Source: Tissierellia bacterium
Lineage (GTDB): Bacteria; Bacillota; Clostridia; Tissierellales; Peptoniphilaceae
Assembly: GCA_030528125.1 (NCBI GenBank)
Contig: JAUMZM010000008.1
Coordinates: 1 to 46,164, forward strand
Reading direction: 5' to 3'
Length of the DNA stretch: 46,164 nucleotides
Shown: one piece after another, positions 1 through 8,677 of the stretch
How the letters are laid out: each line of letters opens with the position of its first letter
Numbering within the stretch: position 1 is the stretch's first letter
The notes under the pieces: generated by a model
The model's input: only the letters and a program-made list of their open reading frames with translations
Told to the model about the DNA's origin: nothing
Database searches by the model: none
Program-made: the position numbers and the translations under genes

Positions 1-4
1 TTAA

Positions 5-76
5 AAAGCAGGTAGGTTTTGTATTTTCTACCTGCTTTGTCTACAGTCTGAAAGGGGATTCCCCTTTTATTTTTTA
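5..76 (+). terminator. Tandem hairpins with terminator-like U-tract
   Basis: A perfect 11-bp stem (5-15 with 28-38) is followed by the linker GTCTACAGTCTG and a second hairpin (51-58 with 60-67) that runs into a T-rich tract. Read rightward it would end a gene lying left of the window. Read leftward, the first hairpin could also end the decarboxylase transcript, as the minus strand has CTTTTT after it. The linker is nearly identical to one at the right end of the window on the other strand. Confidence 0.65.
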
Positions 77-1507
77 TAAAGCTAATTTGTCAATATCTTT
101 TTCTATTTGATCTAAGATATTTATAATTTCATCATGAGTAAGAGCCATATTTGTACTACAAATTCTAAGTACGGTTTTACCATCAAGAATAGTTGTATAA
201 TAAACAGCATATCCTCTTTCAATTCCCATCTCTGATAATCTTTGATTTATGCTATTTAATTCATCTTCACTATATTTTTTGTTAAAATATCTGAAATTTA
301 ATATACTAAGATTTGCAGAAGATACCACTTCAAAATTATCACGCTTTTTGATTTCTTCTTCAAAGAATTTAGCATTTTCACAAGTTTTATCTAAAGCTTC
401 CTTTATTGAATCAGTACCTGCTAATTGTAAAGTAAACCACAATCTCATTCCTCTTGCAGGAACACTCATCTCAATTCCCAAATCCCAGAAATTTACATAT
501 TCATCTGATGTGCTTACATCTTTTAGATATTCTGGATTTTGAGAATAAGTTCTTCTCATAGCTTGCCTGTCTTTACACAATATAATGGCACATCCAAAGG
601 TTTGAAATAACATTTTATGAGCATCCCAAGTCAAAGAATCTGATCTTTCAATTCCTTTGAATTTACCTCTTTGAGATGATAGAAGATAACTTGCCCCATA
701 AGCTCCATCTACATGAAACCATAAATTATATTTTTCTGCTATGTCAGCTATTTCATCTAGAGGATCGATTGAACCAGTATTTGTAGTTCCAGCAGTTCCA
801 ACAACTAAGAATGGCTTATATCCATTTTCTATATCCCTTTTTATATTTTCTTCAAGGTCATTGATATCCATCATAAATCCAACAGTCTTTATCTTTCTTA
901 CATTCTTTCTGTTAATTCCCATTATATGTATTCCCTTAGACACAGAAGAATGTGATTGAGCTGAAACATAAGCTGTAGCTAGAGGATAATCTTCTTCTTT
1001 TAGCTTCTCATCTCTAGCAATAACAGAAGCTGTAAGATTTGCCATAGAACCTCCAGATACGAAAAGTCCTCCAAGTTCTTTTTCTGAATATCCTGCAACA
1101 GATCCCATCCAATTCATAAGATATTTTTCAAGATAAGAAATCGCACTACTATTAGCATGACCTCCACCATATGGATTATAACTTGAATTAATAAATTCTC
1201 CTAATATTGAGAAAGGACTTACAGTATTTGGAATGAAAGAAAAAAATCTAGGATTATTTAATCTCATTCTATAATTATAAATTATATCATTTGCCTTTTT
1301 CATAATTTCATCTGGATCTTGTGGCTTTTTAGGAATCTTTATTCTCTTAATATCATCTAACATATCATCTGGCAATGTATCTATTATTTTCTTTGATCTA
1401 ATGTCCTTTTGTTCATCAAAAATAGGAAGTACATATTTATTTATAAGTTTAGAAGCTTCTTCCCAATCATACAATTTATTATATTCATTATTCTTACTAT
1501 CCTTCAT
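74..1507 (-). CDS. PLP-dependent group II amino-acid decarboxylase family protein
   Basis: The 477-residue protein belongs to the fold-type I, group II decarboxylases (aromatic-amino-acid, tyrosine, glutamate and histidine decarboxylase families), which remove the alpha-carboxyl group of an amino acid using pyridoxal phosphate. The cofactor-binding segment HVDGAYG lies near residue 265. The Schiff-base lysine is in DAHKM near residue 297, and a serine-rich phosphate-binding stretch (SGGSMANLTA) is near residue 150. It is a cytosolic enzyme with no signal peptide or membrane segment. The start has an AAGGAG ribosome site, and an extended -10 lies just upstream. It is monocistronic, with no transporter next to it that would hint at the amino acid used. 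The substrate cannot be told from sequence alone; an aromatic amino acid is my guess. Confidence 0.85.
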   Translation of the reverse strand: MKDSKNNEYNKLYDWEEASKLINKYVLPIFDEQKDIRSKKIIDTLPDDMLDDIKRIKIPKKPQDPDEIMKKANDIIYNYRMRLNNPRFFSFIPNTVSPFSILGEFINSSYNPYGGGHANSSAISYLEKYLMNWMGSVAGYSEKELGGLFVSGGSMANLTASVIARDEKLKEEDYPLATAYVSAQSHSSVSKGIHIMGINRKNVRKIKTVGFMMDINDLEENIKRDIENGYKPFLVVGTAGTTNTGSIDPLDEIADIAEKYNLWFHVDGAYGASYLLSSQRGKFKGIERSDSLTWDAHKMLFQTFGCAIILCKDRQAMRRTYSQNPEYLKDVSTSDEYVNFWDLGIEMSVPARGMRLWFTLQLAGTDSIKEALDKTCENAKFFEEEIKKRDNFEVVSSANLSILNFRYFNKKYSEDELNSINQRLSEMGIERGYAVYYTTILDGKTVLRICSTNMALTHDEIINILDQIEKDIDKLAL

Positions 1508-1534
1508 GTATATCTCCTTGTATATCTTTTTTTC

Positions 1535-1543
1535 ATTATACCA
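1535..1543 (-). promoter_or_regulatory. Extended -10 promoter of the decarboxylase gene
   Basis: The minus strand reads TGGTATAAT, an extended -10 box, about 30 bases before the start codon. No good -35 is visible, as is common for extended -10 promoters. The rest of 1508-1755 holds only this promoter and the terminator of the next gene. Confidence 0.55.
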
Positions 1544-1706
1544 TTATTTCTATAAATATAAAATATATGATTTACACATATTCATAAAGGTGATAAAGCA
1601 ATTTGATTTATATTTTAATAAAGCTTTTAAGATGACAAAATGTTAAACAAAAATAATGATCAGAGTATATCTACTTTTAATTCTAACATTTAATAAATGG
1701 GAAATT

Positions 1707-1746
1707 AAAAATGAGATAAAATCTCTATAGATCTCATCTCATTTTT
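1707..1746 (-). terminator. Terminator after the aminotransferase gene
   Basis: An imperfect hairpin built from two ATGAGAT-type arms is followed on the minus strand by TTTTTAATTT. It lies ten bases past the aminotransferase stop codon. Confidence 0.65.
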
Positions 1747-1755
1747 GTAATCATA

Positions 1756-2943
1756 TTATTTAGCTTCATTAGAAAATTCTAACAATCTATCAATCGCAAT
1801 CTCTAAGCTTTCTATGTCTATAGCATAGGAGATTCTTATATATCTATTATCTCCAAATGCTCTACCTGGAGTTACTGCTATTTTCTTATAATCTAATAAG
1901 AGATTACATACATCTAAATCTGTTTTTATTTTATTATCTTTATATGATAATCCAAATAGATTATCTACTTTAATAAAGGCGTAGAAAGCTCCTTTTGGCC
2001 TAATTACATCTATCTTATCTGATTTTGAGATTTTAGATATTATTAGATCTCTTCTTTTCTCAAATTCACTTCTTCTTTTTTCAAATATATCTTTGTGATC
2101 TTTTTTATTTTGTAAAGCAAAAAGTGATGCGTATTGGCTTATAGTATTTGTATTAGAAGATATATGACTTTTTGCTTTTTTCATAGCCTTTATTATATCT
2201 TTATTTGCACATGCAAAGCCAACTCTCCATCCTGTCATTGCAAATGACTTTGACGTTCCATTTATAGTTATAACTAAGTCTTTTGACTTATCTATAGATC
2301 CAATAGAAAATTTTTCTCCTTCAAAAAATATATCTTCATAAATCTCATCTGATATTACATATATATTATTTTCATAAGCTATTTTAGAAATTTCTTCTAA
2401 TTCTTCTTTGCTATATACAATTCCTGTAGGATTTGATGGAGAACAAATTATAATACATTTTGTCTTATCTGTAATATATTTTTTCAATAGTTCATAATCT
2501 ATTTTAAAATCAAAATAATTTTCAACAGAAACTCTAACAGCTACTGCATCAATAAGTTTTATCATCTGCGGATAGCTTGTAAAATAAGGATTTATAATAA
2601 TAACCTCATCATCTTTATCTACAATTGATTTTAGTGCAAGAAATATTGCTTCTTTAGCTCCATTTGTAACTATTATATTATCCTTATCACAATCTATATT
2701 ATTTTCTTCTCTAAATTTTAAAGCTACAGTCTCTCTTAAATCTTTTATACCAGAAACATCCGTATATCTTGTCAAATTATCATCTATTGCTTTTTTTGCA
2801 GCTTCTTTTATGTAATCTGGTGTGTTAAAATCAGGTTCTCCTACGGATAAGTTTATAACTTTATCTCCCATTTCTTTTGCCTTTGCAGAAATTTTTAGAG
2901 TCTGTGATTCTTCAATATTCTTCATTATTTTAGATATATTCAT
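1756..2943 (-). CDS. Pyridoxal phosphate-dependent aminotransferase, class I/II (aspartate aminotransferase-like)
   Basis: The 395-residue cytosolic transaminase is of the AspC/PatA type and moves an amino group between an amino acid such as aspartate and a 2-oxo acid. The substrate-binding N-terminal signature (LSVGEPDFNTP) is near residue 35, NPTG near 172 and DEIYED near 200. The cofactor lysine sits in NGTSKSFAMTGWRVGF near residue 232. Its length is normal for the family. The start has an AAAAGGAG site. The gene lies 42 bases behind RNase Y, and a terminator hairpin fills most of that gap, so transcription probably depends on partial read-through. Exact specificity (aspartate, aromatic or alanine) is not certain. 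Confidence 0.88.
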   Translation of the reverse strand: MNISKIMKNIEESQTLKISAKAKEMGDKVINLSVGEPDFNTPDYIKEAAKKAIDDNLTRYTDVSGIKDLRETVALKFREENNIDCDKDNIIVTNGAKEAIFLALKSIVDKDDEVIIINPYFTSYPQMIKLIDAVAVRVSVENYFDFKIDYELLKKYITDKTKCIIICSPSNPTGIVYSKEELEEISKIAYENNIYVISDEIYEDIFFEGEKFSIGSIDKSKDLVITINGTSKSFAMTGWRVGFACANKDIIKAMKKAKSHISSNTNTISQYASLFALQNKKDHKDIFEKRRSEFEKRRDLIISKISKSDKIDVIRPKGAFYAFIKVDNLFGLSYKDNKIKTDLDVCNLLLDYKKIAVTPGRAFGDNRYIRISYAIDIESLEIAIDRLLEFSNEAK

Positions 2944-2960
2944 ACAATCTCCTTTTAAAA

Positions 2961-2984
2961 AAAGAGCAGATTTAACTGCCCTTT
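2961..2984 (-). terminator. Terminator after rny
   Basis: A 9-bp stem (AAAGGGCAG with CTGCTCTTT, one G-U pair) is followed by a run of T on the minus strand. It begins directly after the tandem stop codons TGA-TAA of RNase Y and ends just before the ribosome site of the aminotransferase. Confidence 0.75.
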
Positions 2985-2985
2985 A

Positions 2986-4518
2986 TCATTTCGCATATTC
3001 TGTTGCTCTGGATTCTCTAATTATATTGACTTTTATCTGTCCAGGATACTCTAATTCATCTTCTATCTTATTAGCTATATCTTTTGCTACAACTATCATT
3101 TGATCATCTGAAACTTTATCAGGTTTTACCATAATTCTAAGTTCTCTACCTGCTTGCAACGCAAATGATTTTTCCACGCCTTCAAATGAATTAGCAATTG
3201 TCTCAAGATTTTCAAGTCTTTTAATGTAATTTTCAAAAGTTTCTCTTCTAGCTCCAGGTCTTGCAGCTGACAAGGTATCTGCTGCTTGTACCAATATAGC
3301 CTCAACACATATAGGCTCTACATCATTATGATGAGATTCAATACAATTAATTACGTATTTGTTTTCACCATATTTCTTAGCCGCATTTACGCCAATTTCT
3401 ACATGTGTTCCTTCAACTTCATGATCAATAGATTTTCCAATATCATGCAATAATCCACCACGTCTTGCTGTCTGCGGATTTGCTCCTATTTCCTTTGCCA
3501 TCATTTCCGCAAGATTTGCAACTTCTATTGAATGTTTTAAAACATTTTGACCATAAGAAGTTCTAAATTTGAGTTTTCCTACAAGTTTTACCAATTGAGG
3601 ATGCAAATTATTTACTCTAGCTTTCTCAGCTGCTTCTTCTCCATCCTCTATGATTCTTTGATCGATTTCATCTTTAGCTTTTTCAAGTGTTTCCTCTATC
3701 CTAGATGGATTTATTCTTCCATCAAGTATGAGTCTTTCTAAAGCTACTTTTGCAATTTCCCTTCTTATAGGTTCGAATGCTGAAATAACTACTGCTTCAG
3801 GGGTATCATCTATTATTAAGTCAACTCCTGATAGTGTTTCAAATGCTCTGATATTTCTTCCTTCTCTTCCTATTATCCTGCCCTTCATTTCATCATTTGG
3901 CAAAAATACTACTGCAACTGTGCTTTCTGCAACTTGCTCTGCTGCATATCTTTGAATTGAAGTAGTTATAATTTCTCTTGCAATTTTCTTAGATTCGTTC
4001 TTTGTTTTTTCTTCGAATTCTTTGATAATCTTAGCTTGTTCATGAATGCTATCTTTTTTTACTGATTCAAGTAATATATCTTTTGCTTCATTTCTTGTAA
4101 GACCTGCTACTTCTTGCAATTTGATTTCTTGAGCATGTATTAATTCATCGATCCTTTGCTCTTTTCTTTTTACTTTGGATTGCTCGTTAGTTAGATTATC
4201 CATTTTCTTGTCAAATAATAGGGATCTACTATCTAAACTCTCTTCTTTTTTCAAAAGACGATTTTCCATTTTTACAAGTTCGTCTCTTTCTCGTTTCAAT
4301 TTATCTTCACTTTCAGATTTGAGTTTTTGAATTTCGTTTGTAGCTTCAAGAATAGTTTCCTTTTTCTTGATTTCAGCTTCACGATTCGCTTTGTCAAGTA
4401 TATTCTTAGATAAATTCTCTGCAGAACCTATCTTGGATTCTCCTATTTTTTTTCTATAGACATAGCCTAATATGAAAGCAACAATAGCGATAATTATAAT
4501 AATTACTGGATTATTAAT
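2986..4518 (-). CDS. rny: Ribonuclease Y, apparently with a non-standard AUU start
   Basis: RNase Y is the membrane-anchored endoribonuclease that starts bulk mRNA decay in many Gram-positives. The order is one N-terminal membrane helix (isoleucine-rich, residues about 6-22), a long charged coiled coil, a KH RNA-binding domain (GRIIGREGRNIRAFE) and a metal-dependent HD domain (LLHDIGKSIDHE). The only usual start codon in the frame is TTG at 4299, which would remove the membrane helix. The frame stays open upstream to a TAA just before 4558, with no ATG, GTG or TTG above 4299. A strong GGAGG (4530-4526) sits seven bases before an ATT at 4518. Starting there gives 510 residues, the normal family length. 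It ends with TGA. An AUU start is my inference; a sequencing indel is the alternative. Confidence 0.85.
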   Translation of the reverse strand: MNNPVIIIIIAIVAFILGYVYRKKIGESKIGSAENLSKNILDKANREAEIKKKETILEATNEIQKLKSESEDKLKRERDELVKMENRLLKKEESLDSRSLLFDKKMDNLTNEQSKVKRKEQRIDELIHAQEIKLQEVAGLTRNEAKDILLESVKKDSIHEQAKIIKEFEEKTKNESKKIAREIITTSIQRYAAEQVAESTVAVVFLPNDEMKGRIIGREGRNIRAFETLSGVDLIIDDTPEAVVISAFEPIRREIAKVALERLILDGRINPSRIEETLEKAKDEIDQRIIEDGEEAAEKARVNNLHPQLVKLVGKLKFRTSYGQNVLKHSIEVANLAEMMAKEIGANPQTARRGGLLHDIGKSIDHEVEGTHVEIGVNAAKKYGENKYVINCIESHHNDVEPICVEAILVQAADTLSAARPGARRETFENYIKRLENLETIANSFEGVEKSFALQAGRELRIMVKPDKVSDDQMIVVAKDIANKIEDELEYPGQIKVNIIRESRATEYAK

Positions 4519-4604
4519 AATATCACCTCCAATTAGTGCTATCTTTGAGGCAATTTGAATTTAAAATATAATAAACAAATTTAATAAACTCATTGCTCTT
4601 TTTT

Positions 4605-4613
4605 ATTATAACA
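4605..4613 (-). promoter_or_regulatory. Extended -10 promoter of rny
   Basis: The minus strand reads TGTTATAAT about 90 bases before the proposed RNase Y start, giving a leader of about 80 bases. The region 4519-4762 otherwise contains only this promoter and the recA terminator. Confidence 0.5.
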
Positions 4614-4725
4614 TAAAATTTCAATTGTTAAAAATCATTTATCAATTTATATTTAAAACTATATTTTAAATATTAATAAAATCATGTTAATTAACCATTA
4701 TTTTAATGCTTTTTATATAAGAAAC

Positions 4726-4754
4726 CCCCAAGATTTCTAATATGAATCTTGGGG
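4726..4754 (-). terminator. Terminator after recA
   Basis: A perfect 10-bp stem (4726-4735 with 4745-4754, CCCCAAGATT arms) begins eight bases after the recA stop codon. The following U-tract is short (GTTTCTT) on the minus strand. Confidence 0.75.
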
Positions 4755-4762
4755 TTTTGAAT

Positions 4763-5794
4763 TTATTCTTCTTCTTTTTCTTCTATATTATCTTCTTCAC
4801 TATCCAAATCTTCTATAGAATTTCTAATCTTCCCTTCTATCTCACTTCTTATATCTTCATTTTCTTTAAGATAATTTTTGACATTTTCTCGGCCTTGTCC
4901 TAGTTTCTCGCCATTATAGCTATACCAGCTTCCGGATTTTTCTACTATATCCATATCAACTGCTGTATCTAGTATGGCACCTTCCTTAGAAATTCCTGTT
5001 CCATACATTATGTCAAATTCAACTACTTTAAAAGGTGGAGCAACTTTATTTTTTACAACTTTTACACGAGTCTTATTACCTATTACATTATCTCCTTCTT
5101 TTATAGCTTGAATTCTTCTTATATCAAGTCTTACACTTGAATAGAATTTCAATGCTCTACCGCCTGTTGTCGTCTCAGAGCTTCCAAATATAACTCCAAC
5201 TTTTTCTCTAAGCTGGTTTATAAATATTACTGTGGCATTTGATTTTGAAATAGCTCCTGTAAGCTTTCTAAGAGCTTGGCTCATAAGTCTTGCTTGAAGT
5301 CCAACATGAGAATCTCCCATCTCTCCTTCAATTTCTGATCTTGGAACAAGTGCTGCTACCGAATCTATTACAATAAGATCTACAGCATTACTTCTAACTA
5401 AGCTTTCTGCAATGTCAAGTCCTTGCTCTCCTGTATCAGGTTGTGATAGTATAAGATTTTTGACATCAACTCCAAGTCTTTCAGCATAAGAAGCATCCAA
5501 AGCATGTTCTGCATCTATAAATGCACAAGTATTTCCAAGCTTTTGATCTTCAGCTATACAATGAAGTGAGAGTGTTGTTTTACCAGATGACTCTGGTCCA
5601 AATATTTCAATGACTCTTCCTCTTGGAAGTCCACCTATTCCCAAAGCCAAATCTAGGTTTATAGCTCCTGTTGGTATGGCTGATACCTTAACCTTAGGTC
5701 TATCTCCCATTCTCATTATGGATCCTTTTCCATATTTTTTTTCTATTTGTTTAAAAGCTTGACTTAAGGCTTTATCTTTATCTTTTTGCTCCAT
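4763..5794 (-). CDS. recA: Recombinase RecA
   Basis: RecA polymerises on single-stranded DNA, drives homologous pairing and strand exchange, and stimulates LexA-type self-cleavage. The 343-residue protein has Walker A GPESSGKT at residues 66-73, the DNA-binding loops (the region around [18 protein letters not shown], and the [10 protein letters not shown] segment), and [22 protein letters not shown], a classic RecA stretch. The C-terminus is a strongly acidic tail, which usually tempers DNA binding. An AAAGGAG site precedes the start. It is last in the unit ftsK-pgsA-recA, ten bases after pgsA, and is followed by a terminator. I saw no SOS box, since its promoter lies far upstream before ftsK. 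Confidence 0.98.
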   Translation of the reverse strand: MEQKDKDKALSQAFKQIEKKYGKGSIMRMGDRPKVKVSAIPTGAINLDLALGIGGLPRGRVIEIFGPESSGKTTLSLHCIAEDQKLGNTCAFIDAEHALDASYAERLGVDVKNLILSQPDTGEQGLDIAESLVRSNAVDLIVIDSVAALVPRSEIEGEMGDSHVGLQARLMSQALRKLTGAISKSNATVIFINQLREKVGVIFGSSETTTGGRALKFYSSVRLDIRRIQAIKEGDNVIGNKTRVKVVKNKVAPPFKVVEFDIMYGTGISKEGAILDTAVDMDIVEKSGSWYSYNGEKLGQGRENVKNYLKENEDIRSEIEGKIRNSIEDLDSEEDNIEEKEEE

Positions 5795-5804
5795 AAATAC
5801 TCCT

Positions 5805-6335
5805 TTAAATGTTCTCTAAATCAAGAACCTTTTTATTTTTTACTAAATAATCAATTCCTGATAGTATAGTCAAAACAACTGCAATATAGAATACAACGAC
5901 TCCAAATTTAGCAAAGAATTGAGAATTCAAAAGCAACATTACAATTGCTATACATTGTGTGAAAGTTTTTGCTTTTCCATAAATGCTTGCTGCTATTGTA
6001 ATATTTTGGCTTGCTGCTATTGTTCTAAATCCTGTGATTATAAGTTCTCTTGCAATTATTATAACTACAGCCCAACTTGGAATAATACCATTTCCTGCAA
6101 GTAAAACAAATGCTGCCATTGTCAAAAGCTTATCTACTAATGGATCTGCAAATTTTCCAAAAGTTGTAACTAGATTTCTGCTTCTTGCCAAATGTCCATC
6201 TAATGCATCTGTAAGAGATGCCACTGTAAATAAAATCGCAGCTATGTTGTAGTCATTACCTAAAATTAGGTATACAATCATAAAAACAGGTACTAAAAAC
6301 AATCTTACCATTGTAACTTTGTTTGCTATATTCAT
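5805..6335 (-). CDS. pgsA: CDP-diacylglycerol--glycerol-3-phosphate 3-phosphatidyltransferase
   Basis: PgsA makes phosphatidylglycerophosphate, the committed step to phosphatidylglycerol and cardiolipin. The 176-residue integral membrane protein carries the CDP-alcohol phosphotransferase signature DG-x2-AR-x8-G-x3-D-x3-D, seen complete in [16 protein letters not shown] followed by FADPLVD. Four to five hydrophobic helices surround it. It has a strong AAGGAGGG ribosome site. It sits between ftsK and recA with ten-base gaps, an arrangement often seen in Firmicutes, so it is cotranscribed with both. Confidence 0.95.
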   Translation of the reverse strand: MNIANKVTMVRLFLVPVFMIVYLILGNDYNIAAILFTVASLTDALDGHLARSRNLVTTFGKFADPLVDKLLTMAAFVLLAGNGIIPSWAVVIIIARELIITGFRTIAASQNITIAASIYGKAKTFTQCIAIVMLLLNSQFFAKFGVVVFYIAVVLTILSGIDYLVKNKKVLDLENI

Positions 6336-6345
6336 ATTTCCCTCC

Positions 6346-8553
6346 TTAATTATTATCTTCTAAATAGCTTTTATCTACTAATACCTTCCTTGGTTTACTT
6401 CCTTCATATCCACCTACAATTCCCTTTTTTTCAAGTTGATCTATAATTCTTCCAGCTCTTGCATATCCTATTCTAAGCTTTCTTTGTAACAAGGATACAG
6501 ATGCTGTGTTTTCATTTAAAATTATATCTATAGCTTCATCTATAAGTTCATCTTCTTCTAAATCTTCAGATTCAACCTTTACATTTTCTTCTATCTTTTC
6601 GATAGCTTCTTCATCATATTCTGATTTGTTTTCCTCTTTTATGGAATTTACAACTCTAGATACTTCGCTGTCACTTACAAATGCTCCTTGAATTCTAACA
6701 GGCTTCATAAAATCAGATGCATAAAAGAGCATGTCCCCTTTTCCTAGGAGCTTTTCTGCTCCCGACATATCAAGTATAGTTCTTGAATCTATCTGACTTG
6801 ATACTGCAAAAGAAATTCTTGATGGTATATTTGCCTTTATTGTACCAGTTATTACATCAACTGTAGGTCTTTGTGTGGCAATTATAAGATGAATTCCACA
6901 AGCTCTAGACATTTGTGCAAGTCTTATTATGTAATCTTCAACTTCGTTTGCACTTACCATCATAAGATCTGATAACTCATCTATTATTACTACCTCATAA
7001 GGTAAATTTTCCATCGAATCATCATCTTCTTGTCTCTTTTTGTAAGATGTAATATCTCTTACAGAATATTTACCAAATAACTTATATCTTCTCTCCATTT
7101 CAGAAACAGCCCAGTAAAGTGCAGAACTTGCCTTTTTGGGATTAGATATAACAGGCATTATTAGATGAGGTATTCCATTATACACACTTAACTCCACCAT
7201 CTTTGGATCTATCATTAATAACTTTACCTCTTCAGGTGAAAATTTGTATATCAAACTCATTATTATAGTATTAATACATACAGATTTACCAGAACCAGTA
7301 GCTCCTGCAATCAATAGATGTGGCATTTTGGAAATATCTGATACCATTGGTTTTCCAGATGTACTCTTTCCTAGTATAAACGGTAATTTTGCTTTAGAAC
7401 TTATAAAAGCATCAGATGATAATAGTTCTTTAAGTCCTACAATTTCCATATTCCTATTAGGAACTTCTATTCCAACATATGGCTTGCCAGGAATTGGAGC
7501 TTCTATTCTTATATCAGAGCTTGCAAGTGCTAATGATAAATCATCTGCTAGATTTACAATTCTACTTACCTTAATTCCTCTTGCAGGTTTTAATTCATAG
7601 CAAGTTACTGTTGGCCCTACATCTATTGTGACAACCTCGGATTCTATTCCAAAGCTTTGCAAAGTCTCTTCAATTTTTCTTGAATTTTCACTAAATTCTT
7701 TTTTGTTTTTTACTTCACTATGACTTCTATCGTCAAATAGATTTATACTTGGATAATTATAATTATTGAAATTACGCTTTAGATTTTTATTTATATCAGA
7801 AAAATTTATCTGATCCATCTCATATCTTACTATAGTAGGCTCGCTCTTTTTCTCTTCTATTTCTTCTTTGAAGTTTTCTTTTATATCTAAATCCTTCTTA
7901 TTATCTTTTTCTTTATTGGATTTATTTTCTTTGATTTCCCTTTTTGTTTTTCTTAATTCATATTTTCTTTTTAATTTATAGAAAGATTTTTGGATAAAAT
8001 TAAAAAATCTTATAAGAGAATTTTTTATATTCAAAAAAAACTTCTCGTAATTTCCTCCTGTAAGCTCAACTAAAGTTACTACGAATAAGAAAATATATGT
8101 AAGTATAATTCCTACAATTCCTATTAAAGCTTCAAGATAAAATGCCAAGAAACTTCCGATTTTACCTCCAGATCTCACCAATTCATATTCAGATAAATTC
8201 ATGCTATCTTTAAGATTACTAGCCAAATATCTAGATGATAACAATACCATAGTCATTAGCATTAAAATATATACAAATATTAATTTTCTTTTATTAGTTT
8301 TTTTTCTTACAATATTTAAAAAAGTTATAAAAATAATAATTGGTAATAGATAACTTATGATTCCAAAATTTGCTATAAAAAACTTTCCTATGTACTCACC
8401 TAATAATCCAGTATTATTACTTATTACAGAAATCATAATAACAACTGAAACAAACATCATAAAAATTGAAAAAGATATTAAATCAAAATCTTTCTCATTA
8501 TTCTTTTTTTTCTTTGTGTTTCTATTAGTATTTCTAGTGGTTTGTTTTTTCAT
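6346..8553 (-). CDS. ftsK: DNA translocase FtsK/SpoIIIE
   Basis: This septum-associated, ATP-driven pump moves double-stranded DNA during division or sporulation. The 735-residue protein has four membrane helices in residues about 25-165, then a lysine/glutamate-rich linker, the RecA-like motor and a winged-helix gamma domain. Walker A GATGSGKS lies near residue 420, followed by LLMIDPKMVELSVYNGIPHL. The gamma domain (VSLLQRKLRIGYARAGRIID) would read polar guide sequences. It opens the unit ftsK-pgsA-recA. The ribosome site is weak and far (GAGG 15 bases up), so the exact start is less sure than for its neighbours. FtsK and SpoIIIE cannot be told apart here. Confidence 0.95.
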   Translation of the reverse strand: MKKQTTRNTNRNTKKKKNNEKDFDLISFSIFMMFVSVVIMISVISNNTGLLGEYIGKFFIANFGIISYLLPIIIFITFLNIVRKKTNKRKLIFVYILMLMTMVLLSSRYLASNLKDSMNLSEYELVRSGGKIGSFLAFYLEALIGIVGIILTYIFLFVVTLVELTGGNYEKFFLNIKNSLIRFFNFIQKSFYKLKRKYELRKTKREIKENKSNKEKDNKKDLDIKENFKEEIEEKKSEPTIVRYEMDQINFSDINKNLKRNFNNYNYPSINLFDDRSHSEVKNKKEFSENSRKIEETLQSFGIESEVVTIDVGPTVTCYELKPARGIKVSRIVNLADDLSLALASSDIRIEAPIPGKPYVGIEVPNRNMEIVGLKELLSSDAFISSKAKLPFILGKSTSGKPMVSDISKMPHLLIAGATGSGKSVCINTIIMSLIYKFSPEEVKLLMIDPKMVELSVYNGIPHLIMPVISNPKKASSALYWAVSEMERRYKLFGKYSVRDITSYKKRQEDDDSMENLPYEVVIIDELSDLMMVSANEVEDYIIRLAQMSRACGIHLIIATQRPTVDVITGTIKANIPSRISFAVSSQIDSRTILDMSGAEKLLGKGDMLFYASDFMKPVRIQGAFVSDSEVSRVVNSIKEENKSEYDEEAIEKIEENVKVESEDLEEDELIDEAIDIILNENTASVSLLQRKLRIGYARAGRIIDQLEKKGIVGGYEGSKPRKVLVDKSYLEDNN

Positions 8554-8578
8554 TTCTATCTATTCTAACCTCTAAGTA

Positions 8579-8587
8579 ATTATAACA
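8579..8587 (-). promoter_or_regulatory. Extended -10 promoter of ftsK-pgsA-recA
   Basis: The minus strand reads TGTTATAAT about 26 bases before the ftsK start, in the 124-base gap behind pnp. The -35 is poor. Confidence 0.5.
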
Positions 8588-8643
8588 TAAACCAAAATTT
8601 AATTAAAACTTAAAGATCTTATGTTAATTACTGTAAAATAAAT

Positions 8644-8667
8644 AAACTGCCTCTATTGAGACAGCTT
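8644..8667 (-). terminator. Terminator after pnp
   Basis: A 10-bp stem with two G-U pairs (AAGCTGTCTC with GAGGCAGTTT) is followed by TTTATTTATTTT on the minus strand. It starts about ten bases past the pnp stop. Confidence 0.65.
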
Positions 8668-8677
8668 TTTTACAAGT

